Shown here piece by piece: positions 24,930-36,929 of a DNA stretch of 64,000 nt (position 1 is its first letter; every line of letters starts with the position of its first letter). The stretch comes from Glebionis coronaria. Its lineage: Eukaryota; Streptophyta; Magnoliopsida; Asterales; Asteraceae. The DNA lies in NCBI GenBank assembly GCA_025667525.1, contig CM046878.1, forward strand, positions 512,128,274 to 512,192,273, written 5' to 3'. The translations under genes and the position numbers were made by a program. A model generated the notes under the pieces. The model saw only the letters and a list, made by a program, of their open reading frames with translations, was not told the origin of the DNA and ran no database searches.

Positions 24930-25280
24930 TTATAACAACTTTGATAATCAAACACGAAAGTCTTGATTCTAGTATTAAAAAAACAAATAAATCAATATCA
25001 GAATGATTATTAAAAAAACATCGCTTGTGGAAACAGCTCGCCTGCAGTTAAATACCGACAATTAATCACCTTTCAACCATTTATTAATTGATCTCGGTCT
25101 TCTAATACTACAAACAAATCTCATGCTAAATTAGTGAACCCCTAGCCAATAATTAATCTACAATCAAACTCTAGATCATGTCGAAAATTCTTCCTGTCAT
25201 GACCCAACTTTTATGTACCATTCGCCCAATAGTCTCATTTGGTATACTCGCCCAAAAATGTGTACACAGTTCCATAAGTG
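24930..25280 (+). repeat. Upstream block of NPF unit 1
   Basis: Related sequence recurs at about 31617-31985, 51833-52200 and, split, 56456-56640 plus 61130-61210. Shared landmarks are CAAATAAATCAATATCAGA, CATTTATTAATTG and ATGTCGAAAATTCTTCC. It marks the start of a tandemly duplicated transporter unit. Confidence 0.65.
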
Positions 25281-25596
25281 TAAAAAACTACCTCAAATCA
25301 AAAGAAAACTGTTTAACAGTTGACCATTATATCTTTAACAATTTATTCATACTAAAATTAAATGAAACGGTTTACATGTTTACTTTGGTTCTATGTATAA
25401 TATGATAAAATCACAATCAAAATAGATTAGTCAATGATTGCAGACCACTCCAAACCATTTTAGACGCAATAATATAGTTTTGGGCGGCGGTTAACAACTG
25501 AAAACTACCTTAATCCTTCCATTATTGCTGTTAATCTTCTAATAAAGTAATCAAACATATGTCATAATCTGCATATCATATACTAGTATGTCCCTA

Positions 25597-25782
25597 CAGA
25601 GACGGAACCAGGGGTTACACAGGTGCCCGGGAACCCGATGAATTTTTTCGATGTAATGTTAATTCTTGATAAAAACATAGATTTTTTCTAAAATAATGTT
25701 AAATGCATCTAGTCCTCTATAATATGTTTCTAATACTACGGTTCAAAAATTTATGCGTACTTTAGTCCTAGTTCCGTCCCTT
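25597..25782. mobile_element. hAT-type MITE in the promoter of NPF gene 1
   Basis: Ends CAGAGACGGAACCAGG and, inverted, AAGGGACGGAACTAGG. Flanks TGTCCCTA (25589-25596) and TGGCCCTA (25783-25790) match at 7 of 8. The paralogous promoter of gene 4 (about 61531-61545) reads ATGTCCCTACCTTTTTGTG with no insert, so this is an empty-site-confirmed insertion about 40 bases upstream of the TATA box. Same family as 31996-32200, in opposite orientation. Confidence 0.8.
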
Positions 25783-25824
25783 TGGCCCTACCTTTTTGTG
25801 CAATTCTCACAGGTGCTGAATGCC

Positions 25825-25832
25825 TATATAAA
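25825..25832 (+). promoter_or_regulatory. TATA box of NPF gene 1
   Basis: TATATAAA, 59 bases before the ATG. Confidence 0.65.
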
Positions 25833-25890
25833 CCCAAATTACGTACATTTGTTACACACATTTTTGGTGAAAGAAAAACTAGTTGCAGCC

Positions 25891-28800
25891 ATGAATGCAG
25901 AACAGATGCAGCCATCTAGTGCAGCCACCAAAGGTGGCTGGACCACCTTCCCTTTTCTCATAGGTAAGTCCCCTATTAGCGCAACAACTTGTTAAATGAG
26001 TATTAATTGATATAACTCATAAAGCCCTTTATTTATTGGATTGTAGCAACCATGGGGGCAATGACACTAGCTGCCGGAGGGTGGTCAAGCAATGTTGTTG
26101 TGTATCTAATCGACGTGTTCAATGTCAAAAGCATCGATGCTGCTCAGATCTCAAACATTGTCCATGGTAGCATGAACATGCTCCCAATTCTTGGTGCCAT
26201 ATTAGCCGACTCATTTTTTGGCCCGTTCATGGTTATTTTAGTGTCATGTGCTGTTTCCTTGGTGGGTACAGTACTTTTAACCCTCACAACAACACTAGGA
26301 TCTCTAAAGCCAATTCCATGTGAAACTGGTTTGAGTGATCAGTGTACTGGAGCATCAAAATTTCAGCTCGGTATCATGTACATGAGCCTGGCTCTCGCAA
26401 GCATTGGGGTGGGGGGTACACGCTACACATTAGCAGCATTGGGTGCAGATCAATTCACCAAGCCAAGGCACCATGGCATTTTCTTTAATTGGTTCTTTTG
26501 TGCCATGTACGTTGGAACTCTTGGCAGTCTAGTGGGGACTTTTTATATTGAAGACAACGTGAGTTGGGGATTGGGGTTTGGCCTATGTGTTGCAGCAAAT
26601 GTAATAGGTTTAGTGATTTTTGTGTCCGGTAAGCCATACTATCGATTGGTCAAGCAAAAAGGTAGCCCGTTTACGAGGTTGGCTTGTGTTGTAGTAGCAT
26701 CTTTCCGTAAAAGGAAAGTTTGTTTGTCACTTAAGAGTGAAGATTATTGTCACGAGCCTGCGGATGGAGGAATAAAGATGGTTGGGTCAACTCCTACCAA
26801 TAGCTTCAAGTAAGTATCTAATTAACAAGCTTTTTTTGCATTAGCATGGTGCGGTCGATTATGGATGATCGTTTTTTTTCGAGTAATAATATCTTTTCGA
26901 GTGTTACAATGCTCGTTGGGATGGGGGTGGCAGGGGTGAAGGGGTCTTATGTAGACCTGATTTCTAACACGATGGCAGTAACTTAAGCGAACCTTCATGC
27001 TCGTAACTCGATCGATTACACATAATGATACAAGTTGGACAAAATGACAAAATCAAGTAACCTAGCACATGTTTTCACCAAATGAAACAAACAACGTAGC
27101 TCTATGTTACTTGTTACTTTTTCTAATTTTTTGTACGTATTATAAACGTTTTTTTTTCATACTTCTAAGGTCGTGTATTATTTGACCGTTATACCCTTAC
27201 CATTTACGCAATAAAGAAAGACGAAATTCGAAAGTTAGATAAGAAAAAAAATTGTGCGACTTAGAAAATGTGGCAAACTAAGATACATAAACAAATAATT
27301 AGCTCAAAAATATCCCATGTTTTAAAACTACCTATTAATTGCTCACATTTGTGAGCTTTTTCTTTGATTTACGATTTTCATTCACCAATGTTTACTATTT
27401 TCGGGATTTTATAAGATGCGAAATTGCGAATATCTAACAGTTTTTTTTTTTTTTACCTTATATGCACACAAGAGTTCTTTGGGTGCATAAGTAGCATAAA
27501 AAAATGTGCATCCTTTTTTAGAAAAAAATTTCAATTAAATTTATTATTTTAAAAAATAATTTAGTACGATGAATGCAAATAAATCCCACATCTAAGCCTG
27601 TTACGTAAGTAATCTTCTTCTTTAGATGAAGTTACAAAAATAAATTAGACAACAAGCGACTTAATAAACATTAAGTAACATATTTCTTGCAAATGAAGTC
27701 TAGCTTAGTTGGATGGATACATTTGGTTATATTCTTCATATGGGGGAGGTCAGGGTTTCAACTCCTGTCATTCCCCATGTGGGAGATTTTCCCAGAATTG
27801 GCAACTGGATGGCTAGCATGGGGTTGATATTCTCTTCGTGAGATGATTCGAACTCAGTTCGAGAGACTTGGTGCCTCGGTGGCACGCAAGATACTCCACT
27901 GTACCAAACTGCCGTTAAAAAAAAGTAACCTATTTCTTAAAACGCCCTCTTGATATCCAAGTTACTATAGACTGAATATGGTCAGGAGTATCACACGTTA
28001 CTCAACCTACTTTAACAACCTAAAGACTTGGTCCCATATGGGTCATATTCAAAATCAGCATTACCATAAGTATCTCTTCACTATTTTAGCAAGTTAGAAA
28101 TAACATATCCAACCCTCAAGTTTTACCCGTCAAAAAAATTCATCATTTCATTATCAACACGTGCAACTTAATCATCAATCAATATAACTAGAACAATCAA
28201 CCTTTTTCTAAAAGTTTTCAATCATCACCCACAAACACACATTTTTCCTCCATGAAATATTTTACAATCCTATAATCTGATCAACTATAGGTGTAGAGCT
28301 TTGCCCTTCCACATTCATACTAGATGTAGAAGCTTTATTAACCGATTTAACTTTCATAGTAACTAGGTTATCATCATTCAAAAGGTTATCATCATTCAAA
28401 ACATCAAACAAGCTATTATGGGAAACAATATGATTACTTGATTTTGAAATAGTCGTTTTACTAGCCATCTTTAACGAGTTACTTGATGTCAAGACGTTCT
28501 TCTTACTGATTTACGGAGTCGTCTTAGGACTCACCCCCGATAGTCGGTTGATTTACCTTGTGACGGAATGTGTTTTTTGGTTTCACAGTCACGTGTTTGA
28601 AGTTTTTGGTGCCTACATTATTGCCACCTGATTTATTCCTTTTTACTTCAGTAAAGCCTTCATTTTCAGCGCCAGATGATCCATCCTTACCCTTTTCCAC
28701 CCTTTTCACCACTTGTTTCGAAGCTTTAGGACAATCATCACTTGTATGTCTAAATATCAAGCACGTACTAAAACGTTTAGGTTTCCACTCGTATTCAACA

Positions 28801-31219
28801 TGAATTGTTTGTTTCATGTATCCAGGACCTTCAACCTTAAGAATAGTCATAACCATAATATCGTAGAAATCATTACAATCATAAATTTCAATCAAAATTT
28901 TCGCATAACTGCGGCTACCCATGATTTCAAACACACAAAGTTCGTATATGAATCAAACATCACTTAGGTACCGATTTTTTATGCAATCAAGCTTACCCCA
29001 TCACATGTATATACAACCATCAAGACGTCTTGAAACTTCACCCAAAGAGGAACACACAAAAACTACACCTTAAGGAGATTCACTTAAGGAGATCATTTAT
29101 TAAGAAATATAAGGACTCCACGAGTCATCCATGGACCATCTCTTAGTACCGAACCAACACATTATTTAGATGAGAAAAGAAAAAGAAAAAACCCTTTCAC
29201 CAACGTTACATTCTTTAAGCCGTAATTTTTTTCCCAATTTTACAATCAAATCATTCTACAACAGGAAAAACAAGCCTTTTACAAATAAAGTACCTGTAAA
29301 CTGAATTTTTCATTCTACGACTTACCTCATGAACCCAAGCTAAAGATAACCAATATCATAATCAACATCATTAAGTACATCTGCATCCAAGGCTGAAGGC
29401 TAATCTAACAATAAAGATTCATTGCAACTAGTTATTGCGACCATTTAGCAACGAATATATGTTGTTGTAAAGTGCCCCCGTTATTTTTTAAACGAACGCC
29501 TTTTTTGTAACGAATTTGCCACGCCTTTAAACCCGGTTTGGACCGTGGAAAATGGCCCTATAAAATTTGCAATGAAAGCGTTTTGTAAAGAATTTATTCG
29601 ACCAATTTTCAACATAATTTTATCAACGAAATTGAAACACAAAACATATCCAACGATTGTAACAACACAGTTTTGCTGCGATTTTTAACGGATTTGCAGT
29701 CCCTAGCTTTTGCAACGGCTTTGCGACGAAATACTTTTGCAAAGTTTTTTTAGGCAATATAAAATTATTTTAAAACTTTGTTTTAACTTGTCGCAGACAA
29801 CTGCGTGCTTAAATAAACGAATTATATGCGTGGGCTTGATTTTTTTTCCTGATTTCTTAATTACATAAAACCAAGTATTTATGAACGCATAAATGAACTC
29901 AAATTAATAATGCACTCTTGATATCAAATTACCACGTTGAAAGTGTACCAAATCTAAAGTTCAACATAAAAGTGCATCGAACACACAATGAATTAAATTC
30001 AATGAAACGTTTATGAGAGAGGGGAAGGAGGGGTTGTTATGTGATATTAAAGTAATTCACTTTGTAATAAAGTTTATAACTCATTGGTATTATTTCCGAT
30101 TAACAGATCTCGAACGGAATACAAAAGCGACTTATTTTATAATTTTTCTATGGATTTGGAACATAAGTTTTAATGTTTTATAACCATAACTAACACTAAA
30201 TTTTTTATCATTCTTTTTAATATTCCATTGCAAGACTGTTGCAAATATTTTTCAAAGGGTTTGCAATGGTATTCAATAAAATACGAAGTTTCAAATAATT
30301 AATTTTTAGAAGTTGCTTTTGGCAGACATCTACAAATAAAATTTGTGTAAAAAAATACATAACTAATGATTGATATCTATGGTACAGATTTTTAAACCAT
30401 ACAGCTTTAGTGACCCAAGGGGATACCAATTCAGATGGTTCTATCAAGAAACCATGGAAGCTATGCACATTGGAACAAGTAGAAGATCTCAAAACTGTGA
30501 TAAGAATCTTGCCAATTTGGTCAACTGGCATAGCATTGCACACCCCTGTAGTCACACAAACAACCCTGATTGTCCTCCAAGCTCTATCAATGGACCGTCA
30601 TATGGGACAAAACTTTCAAATCCCAGCTGGTACCATGTTGGTATTCGTTATAATCACGACTGCTACTTCTTTAGCCCTGATAGACCGTTTATTTATTCCC
30701 ACATTCCAAAAACTAACAGGTACCTCAGCCACGCTCTCGAGAAGAATTGGGGTTGGTCACGTTTTCACCATTTCAAGCATGTGCATTTCAGCACTAGTTG
30801 AGTCAAGACGTCTAGCCACAGCCCGGGCCCACAACCTACATGGTAGTTCAGTAGTGCCAATGTCGGCGTTTTGGATTATCCCACAATTAGTTGTCGTTGG
30901 TGTTGGTGAGGCATTCATGTTCCCTGGTCAAGTGTCATTGTATTATCAAGAGTTTCCAAAGTCTCTTAAGAGCACGGCAGCTGCAATGTTGTCTTTGTTA
31001 CTTGGAATTGCATTTTATTTAGGTACCGCGGTGATCGATGTTATTAAAAATACGACAGGATGGTTGCCTGATGGTATCAATGATGGGAGGATGGATAATG
31101 TGTATTGGGTGTTGGCTATACTTGGTTCGATCAACTTTGGATATTTCTTGGTATGTTCATGGTTTTACAAATACCAAAATAGTGAAACTCAGGAGCTAGC
31201 TAGTATTGATCCTTGCTAA
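25891..31219 (+). CDS. NRT1/PTR family (NPF2/NAXT-like) transporter, intact three-exon gene
   Basis: Exons 25891-25963, 26047-26809 and 30388-31219 splice with GT-AG ends into 555 codons plus none left over, the usual NPF length. It is a 12-helix plasma- or vacuolar-membrane solute transporter of the PTR2 family. Landmarks: GGWTTFPFLI at the exon 1-2 join, NVKSIDAAQI and ADSFFGPF (helices 1-3), GTRYTLAALGADQF, FFNWFF, the QALSMDRH and FQIPAG pair (after helix 7), PMSAFWIIPQL, PGQVSLYYQEFPKSLKST and GINDGRMDNVYW before the last helix. Helix 1 lacks the proton-coupling ExxE(R/K) motif of most NPF proteins. That absence and the PGQV-LYYQEFP segment point to the nitrate-excretion-type NPF2 group, so nitrate or another anion is the likely substrate, by inference only. 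Residue 48 is Val where gene 4 has Glu. Intron 2 is 3.6 kb, swollen by transposons. Confidence 0.88.
27689..27922 (+). mobile_element. tRNA-derived SINE
   Basis: A-box TAGCTTAGTTGG (27701-27712) and B-box GGGTTTCAACTCC (27753-27765) have the spacing of an internal pol III promoter. The body ends in an A run (27917-27924). Flanks AAGTAACATATTTCTT (27673-27688) and AAGTAACCTATTTCTT (27923-27938) are a 15/16 target duplication. About 234 bp, sense to the host gene. Confidence 0.85.
28262..28934 (-). pseudogene. Non-LTR retrotransposon ORF1 fragment (zinc-knuckle protein)
   Basis: The minus-strand ORF from 28934 shows GRSYAKILIEI, then VEYEWKPKRFSTC with H and C at zinc-knuckle spacing, then a Lys/Ser/Asn-rich tail. 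The order resembles DUF4283/zinc-knuckle proteins of plant LINEs. One zinc-knuckle Cys is replaced. A stop near 28522 separates a tail with NSLFDVLND and PIVDQI (28492-28262), which matches the usual ending of that family. No reverse transcriptase is attached. Confidence 0.7.
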
Positions 31220-31616
31220 GTAGACAAATGATAGAGGATTGGAGTATGTGTTTGCAATGAATTAAAACATGTATTGTCTTTGTCTACCGGTTAAAAACGT
31301 GGATCGTATGTACACCTTCAATGACATTATCGTAACATAAACACGAAAAATGAAAAACTAAGTTGGTATCTAATGTAGTTAAGCTTTTTCTTTTTGACGC
31401 TAAGAGTGAGTTTGTTAAAACCATTTAAATTTTATCTTTTTTTTTTGTAACACATGGTTTCGGACTTTTTGTTCGACTAATCCACGGGGTTTGAATCTAC
31501 CGCCACACAGGCTCAAACCATGTCCGACCCCTATACGCTATCAAACAATGTAACAAACATATAGAACGATTTACCGTTAAAGAAAAAAAACTAAAACTAA
31601 AACATTAGATTAGATA
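31220..31616. other. 3' flank of NPF gene 1; no gene seen
   Basis: Presumed 3' UTR and spacer. AT-rich, with GGGGTTTGAATCTACCG at about 31485 resembling a pol III B-box but with no partner A-box. Confidence 0.4.
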
Positions 31617-31995
31617 TACTACTAACAACTTTGAGGCAAAACACAAAAGTCTTTATTCTAGTATTAGAAAACAAATAAATCAATATCAGATGGATTACTA
31701 AAAAGTTGCTCATTAAACACATAATGATCAGCTGCAGTTAAATAACATTTAAACACCTTTCACTATTTATTAATTGTTGTCGGTATTCTAATAATACAAA
31801 TAAATCTCATGCCAAATTATTGATTTCAATTTGCAAGGAACCCTGAATTAACCAATCTACAATCAAATTTTTAATCATGTCAAAAATTCTTCCCGGTATG
31901 TCCCCAACTTTTTAGTACCATTCCCCCGTTGTTTCTTTGTTATACTAGCCCAAAAAATATGTATGCAGTTTTAAAACTCGCATATGGTTTGCAAT

Positions 31996-32200
31996 CAAAG
32001 ACGGAACCACGACACAAAACGATCAGATGCACTTATAATAAATTAAACAATACTACAAACACAATTTTTAAGGACCAGATGCATTTAGCATAAATCTAAC
32101 AAAAATCGATGTTTTTTAACATATTTTACAATTTACACTATGCAACAAAAATTTATGAGTGTCCCGAGACCCCCTGAAACCCATCCTGGTTCCGTCTCCA
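31996..32200. mobile_element. hAT-type MITE in relic unit 2
   Basis: Flanked by perfect TTTGCAAT (31988-31995 and 32201-32208). Ends CAAAGACGGAACC and, inverted, TGGAGACGGAACC. The paralogous site near 52197-52206 has one TTTGCAAT and no insert. The interior shares TAAATGCATCT(A/G)GTCCT with the MITE at 25597-25782 in inverse orientation. Confidence 0.85.
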
Positions 32201-32248
32201 TTTGCAATCTTTGTCAATCGAAGTCAAGGGATAAAATAGCTTGCAACT

Positions 32249-32319
32249 ATGGATATAGAGTGTACAACCATCTGGTGCACCCACAAAACGTGGTTGAACC
32301 ACTTTCCCTTTCTTCATAG
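32249..32319 (+). pseudogene. Orphan exon 1 of an NPF transporter (relic A)
   Basis: Aligns with exon 1 of the other units (GGTGCACCCACAAAACG, CACTTTCCCTTTCTTCATAG). A 2-base loss after GAGTGT shifts the frame, and the donor GT after ATAG has become TT. No exon 2 or 3 follows before the copia element. Confidence 0.75.
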
Positions 32320-32600
32320 TTACGTCTAGGACTAGCACATATATATGTACAAACATGCAAGTTCTTGGAATCTTGCTGCATGTAAATACGATCCAAGTGA
32401 ACTTGTAACGGAAGCAACAATAATTAGTATTAAAGGTGGCCGTTTGGACAATGGGTCAATCTTTGTTGTGTTTTAAAGAGCAAGGCGTGGTGGCTTGAGC
32501 CAAAGAGTCACCACAGCCTTAGCATTTTCTCTTTTCACACTCGCATGTTGTAGCCTTGTAGCAATTTTCTCAAGCCAAATTGTCCCCGCCACCGCCACCG

Positions 32601-33486
32601 CCAACACAATTCAAGGTAAATTATGTTTGTTCTTTCTTTCCAGAGATTAATTTTGGTGACCCATTTAGATTGGTATAAAGCCAACACTTTAAGTATTAAA
32701 AATGAGTTTATAGTAAAAAAAAACAGATTCCTTATATGCAAGTGTTGAGATTTATGTAAATATAATCTTTTAATAGCATACATTAATTATACTAATAATT
32801 GAATGTCGATAGTGAGCCATGTACGAGGGTTATGACGATTGCTTACATGATATAACTAGAAAGAAAAAAGAGTTAAAGAAATACTTTGCAGACTTCTTAC
32901 AACTGAGAAGACCTTACATTAATGTTTTTAGTAATAAGTACAATCTATACTGGAATACCGACTCCTGTTTGATTTTTTTTATGAATTATTCGTTGTTTAT
33001 TTCACTTGCAGATCATGAGACTAGGACATATAGTCAACATGAAGGATGGGTCTTTGATGGACAGAGTTTTTCGGACGTCCTTCCGGCTCTTAATCTTTTG
33101 TTAACATTTAAAACCAACGGAAATCATAATGGGATTTTTTGGTGGAGGGTAAAGTCAACATTTGGACATTGAGACTCCAAGGAGCCCACTAACACGTGGT
33201 GGTTACTGCCCCAATCGAAGTGGCTGGTTGCATAGAAGGTGAAAACACAATGAGGGTGTCTGATTGAAACAGTGGAACCAGCTGTCGGTTAGTTCTTCTT
33301 TATCTCATCATCAACTTAGCTCAATCAACCATAAATAACATATTTGTACTCAACTAAATTTTGTGACATCTTAGTTATTTATGCGCAATTGAGTTTAAGA
33401 GCTACAGCTAATTAATTTAGTTCTTTGTAATAATGTCAAATTTGAATTAAAGAGGACAAACATATGCAGATGCTTCTTATAGATTG
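32601..33486. other. Unidentified spacer before the copia element
   Basis: Contains a 117-codon ORF (32819-33172) and short exon-like stretches that I do not recognise. No domain, splice support or paralogous copy is visible, so no gene is called. Confidence 0.35.
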
Positions 33487-33491
33487 CCAAC

Positions 33492-33993
33492 TATAGAAAA
33501 ACATGAATCAATACACCTCAAACACTTTTACTTTTATTAAACAAGATCAAGAACACAAACAGAATGATAAAAAATACCAACGACTACCAGTGTTACTCAA
33601 GCCCTATGATCTACATGATCATAGTTTAACAATCAAAACACACTAAATAAACAAAACAATATTTCTGAGATCAAAATATTTAGAGAGAGAGAAAGAGTAT
33701 TGGTGTGTGATAAACACACAGACAAAATGAGGCGATGATAATTATGAGATACACGCTCCTCACTATAAAACAAACCCTAAGGCTAATAGAGCCGTTATAC
33801 ATGGGCTTCAATCATGGGCTTCGCATGGGCTTGAGCCCAAATCCAGTAACAAATAGGAAACTTCACAACAATAGTCCTCATAGTCCAAGAGTCCTTCATT
33901 CCAGATCCTTTAGCTAACTAAAAGTTTACAAATGTAACATAATGAGTCCTTATGGTTAGAGATGGGAATCAAATTAGGTCCAAAAACTTAACA
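33492..33993 (-). repeat. 3' LTR of the copia element
   Basis: 502 bases matching 49291-49795. The outer end has mutated from TG to TA (plus-strand view TATAG against TGTAG). Confidence 0.9.
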
Positions 33994-34004
33994 TCCCCCT
34001 TTAA
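33994..34004 (-). other. Polypurine tract of the copia element
   Basis: Minus-strand TTAAAGGGGGA directly before the TGTTAAG LTR start. Confidence 0.75.
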
Positions 34005-36929
34005 TCTGACTTCCCATACAAGTTAATCATACTCAGTTTCCCAACAAGTTTTTCATGCTGCTCTATATCCAATCCCTTTGTAAAGATATCTGAAATTTGA
34101 TTTGCAGAATCAACTTTCACAGTTTTGACCACCCTATTCAAAATCTTTTCCCTCACAAAGTGAAGGTCAATTTCAAGATGTTTGGTCCTTTCATGAAAAA
34201 CTGGGTTGTCTGCTATTTTAATAGCATGATTACTATCACAAAACAGATCCACAGGTAAAAGATTGTAACATTTTAAATCTTTTAAAATTTTGAGGATCCA
34301 TATGACTTCACTAGTAACAGAAGCAAGAGTTCTGTACTCTGCTTCTGCTGAAGATTTAGAGAGAGTATGTTGTTTTTTGCTTTTCCAAGAAATCAAGTTT
34401 CCATTCAAGAAAACACAATACCCAGTAACAGACCTCCTTGTCACAATCCATTTAGCCCGTTCAGCATCAGAAAAGGCCTTAAGAGACATACCAGAGTTTC
34501 TAGCAACATTAATACCAAGACATGGAGATCCCTTTAGATATCTTAAAATTCTAAAGGCAATTTTCTGATGAGAAAACAAAGGAGAATGCATAAATTGACT
34601 TAAACAATGCATAACATAAGAAATGTCAGGTCTGGTATTGGTCAGATAAATCAACTTTCCCATAAGTTTTTGGTAATCAACAATATTATCAAGTAAAGGG
34701 TCATTATATGATGGTTGGTTGGAGATAGATATCTTTGACACCAAAGGTTTCTTAGATGGTTTGCATGCAAGCATACCATACTCAGACAAGAGGTCCAGCA
34801 CATACTTTCTTTGGTTCAAACATATTCCAGAATCAGTCTTGATAACTTCAATTCCCAAAAAATATTGCAGATTTCCCAAATCTTTAATTTTGAACTTACC
34901 TTTCAAAAACATTTTGAAGTTATCAATTTCATTTTTGTTATTGCCAGTAACAATGATGTCATCCACATAAACAAGAAAAACAATAAACAATTTATCATCA
35001 GACTTAGTATAGAGAGAGTAGTCAGATTTGCTTTGAACAAATCCATTTTCCACAAGAACAGAAGTAAGTTTAGAATTCCACTGTCTTGGAGAATGTTTGA
35101 GTCCATAAATGGACTTTTTCAATTTATAAACTAGATTTTTATTTCCAGTATAGAAACCCTGCGGAGGTTTCATAAAGACAGTTTCATCTAACTCACCATA
35201 CAAAAAGGCATTGTTGATATCAAGTTGATAAATAGGCCAAGACTAGTTAACAGCTAAATTGATCAAACATCTAACAGTAACCATCTTCACAACAGGGAAA
35301 AAGTCTCTTCATAATCAATTCCTTCTTTTTGCCCACAACCCATAGCAACAAGTCTAGCTTTGTACCTTTATATTTCACCACTGGCTTTAAACTTAAGTTT
35401 CCAAACCCATTTAGAATTTAAGGCAGTCCTATCAGCAGGTAACTCAACTAAGTCCCAAGTATCATTTTCAAGCAAAGCAGCAAATTCCAAATTCATAGCA
35501 TCAACCCAATGAGGGTTTTGAGAGGCTTCAAATAAATTTCTAGGTTCACTATTCTTATTCAGTTAGGTCACAAAACACAAAGCATTACCTCTAATCCTAG
35601 AATATCCCATAAATTTTTCAATCCCATACTTGACTTTTGAATTTACCACAAAATCATTATAACTTTTTGGAAAAAACATAAGGTCTAGAAGACCTTCTTA
35701 CCCCTTGATTTCCCTGAGCATTAGAATTAGGATTGTTCCCCAAGTTTTCAGCCATGCTTTGATCATGAGAAGGAAGACTAGGGTTAAAATCTAAAGTACC
35801 CTCAGAAATATGATTATCATCAAGTGTGGTAGCCTCATTCCCATTTGAGCTGGCATCTGTGGTATCATTGCCTGAGGCAATGTGTCCACTGTCACCAAAG
35901 CTCATGGGTGGGTTGCTAGCACTTGGTGACCCAAGGTCACCATTATGTGCATTTGTTACTCTCTCATCATCATAGGGTAGCTCAGGGTTATCTAAATCAA
36001 AAAAAAGTTAAAGCTTTATCATTTTGGAAAACATCAAAATCTCCATTATTATTCTTTTTATTCAAGGTACCATCTTTAAAAGGAAAAATAGATTCAAAAA
36101 ATTTGACATCTATAGAAACAAAGAATTGATGTCTGTCAAGACTATAAAGCTTGTAACCTTTTTGAGAATTAGAGAAACCCATCATAACACATTTTCAGAC
36201 CTACTGGTCAATTTATCATGACTATTTAAAATAGTAGCAAAACAAAGACATCCAAAAGTTCTGATATGAGAGAGATTTGGGGATGAATTATAAATCATCT
36301 CATAAGGAGATCTACCATTTAGCACAGAAGAAGGTAATCTGTTAACAAGATAAATAGCAGTTAGAATACATTCAGTCCAAAATCTTAAAGGTATTCCCCC
36401 TGAAACATAAGGCATCTAGTTACATTTAACAAATGCCTATGTTTCCTTTCAGCAACCCCATTTTGTTGTGGAGTGTAAAGGCAAGATGTTTGGTGTATAA
36501 TTCCTTGATTATGACAGAATGTTTGAAAACTATGATTGACAAACTTTGTTCCATTGTCACTTCTAAAGATTTTCACATTTCTTTTAAACTGATTTTTTAA
36601 CAGATTAAAAAAATTTTCAATATTAGTTCCAACTTCATCTTTGCTTTTAATCAGATACACCCACACAGCCCTTGTATAATCATCCACAACAGTTAAGAAG
36701 TACCTATGACCAGTGTGACTGGTCACCCTATAAGGACCCCATAAATCTAAATGAACAAGATCACCAATAGCTTTAGTTATATGATCACTTAAAGGAAATG
36801 GTTCTCTAGTTTGTTTAGCTCTTTGACATATTTCACATAAATCACTTTGACCATGGTCAGTTATATTTAAAACATTTTTTAGAACACTTAGGACAGGGTC
36901 ACCAGGGTGACCTAATCTAATGTGCCAGT
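34001..36929 (-). pseudogene. copia pol: integrase, reverse transcriptase, RNase H
   Basis: From 36929 leftward: GAG-pre-integrase (HIRLGHPGDPVLSVL), zinc-binding CEICQRAKQ, integrase core with LDLWGPY, RSDNGTKF and PQQNGVAERKHR. After several breaks between about 36180 and 35205 come RT (QGFYTGNKNLVYKLKKSIYG; catalytic YVDDIIVTG at about 34970) and RNase H (AEAEYR; DSNHAIKIA; HERTKHLEIDLHFVRE; DIFTKGL), ending at 34001. The first codons next to element B belong to element B's LTR, not to copia. Confidence 0.88.

Larger units (their letters stand above)
26810..30387 (+). other. Intron 2 of NPF gene 1 (3578 bp)
   Basis: Starts GTAAGT and ends TACAG. The first ~130 bases align with intron 2 of gene 4 and diverge after GGGATGGGGG. 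It contains a SINE (27689-27922) and an antisense LINE ORF1 fragment (28262-28934). A stretch at 29430-29760 is peppered with CAACG/GCAACG motifs of the kind found in CACTA subtermini, but I see no matching ends. The rest is unassigned. Confidence 0.75.
31617..32600 (+). repeat. Upstream block and exon-1 region of NPF unit 2 (relic)
   Basis: Parallels 51833-52560 along most of its length, including GGTGGCCGTTTGGAC and the GTGGTGGCT(T/C)GAGCCAAAGAGTCACCAC stretch near 32490. It is a segmental duplicate of a transporter promoter and first exon without later exons. Confidence 0.7.

Noticed and set aside
29250..29760. Complete CACTA transposon
   Set aside because: Only CACTA-like words; no clear CACTA termini or 3-base duplication found.
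32819..33172. 117-codon ORF
   Set aside because: No recognisable domain, paralogue or splice context; kept as unidentified spacer.
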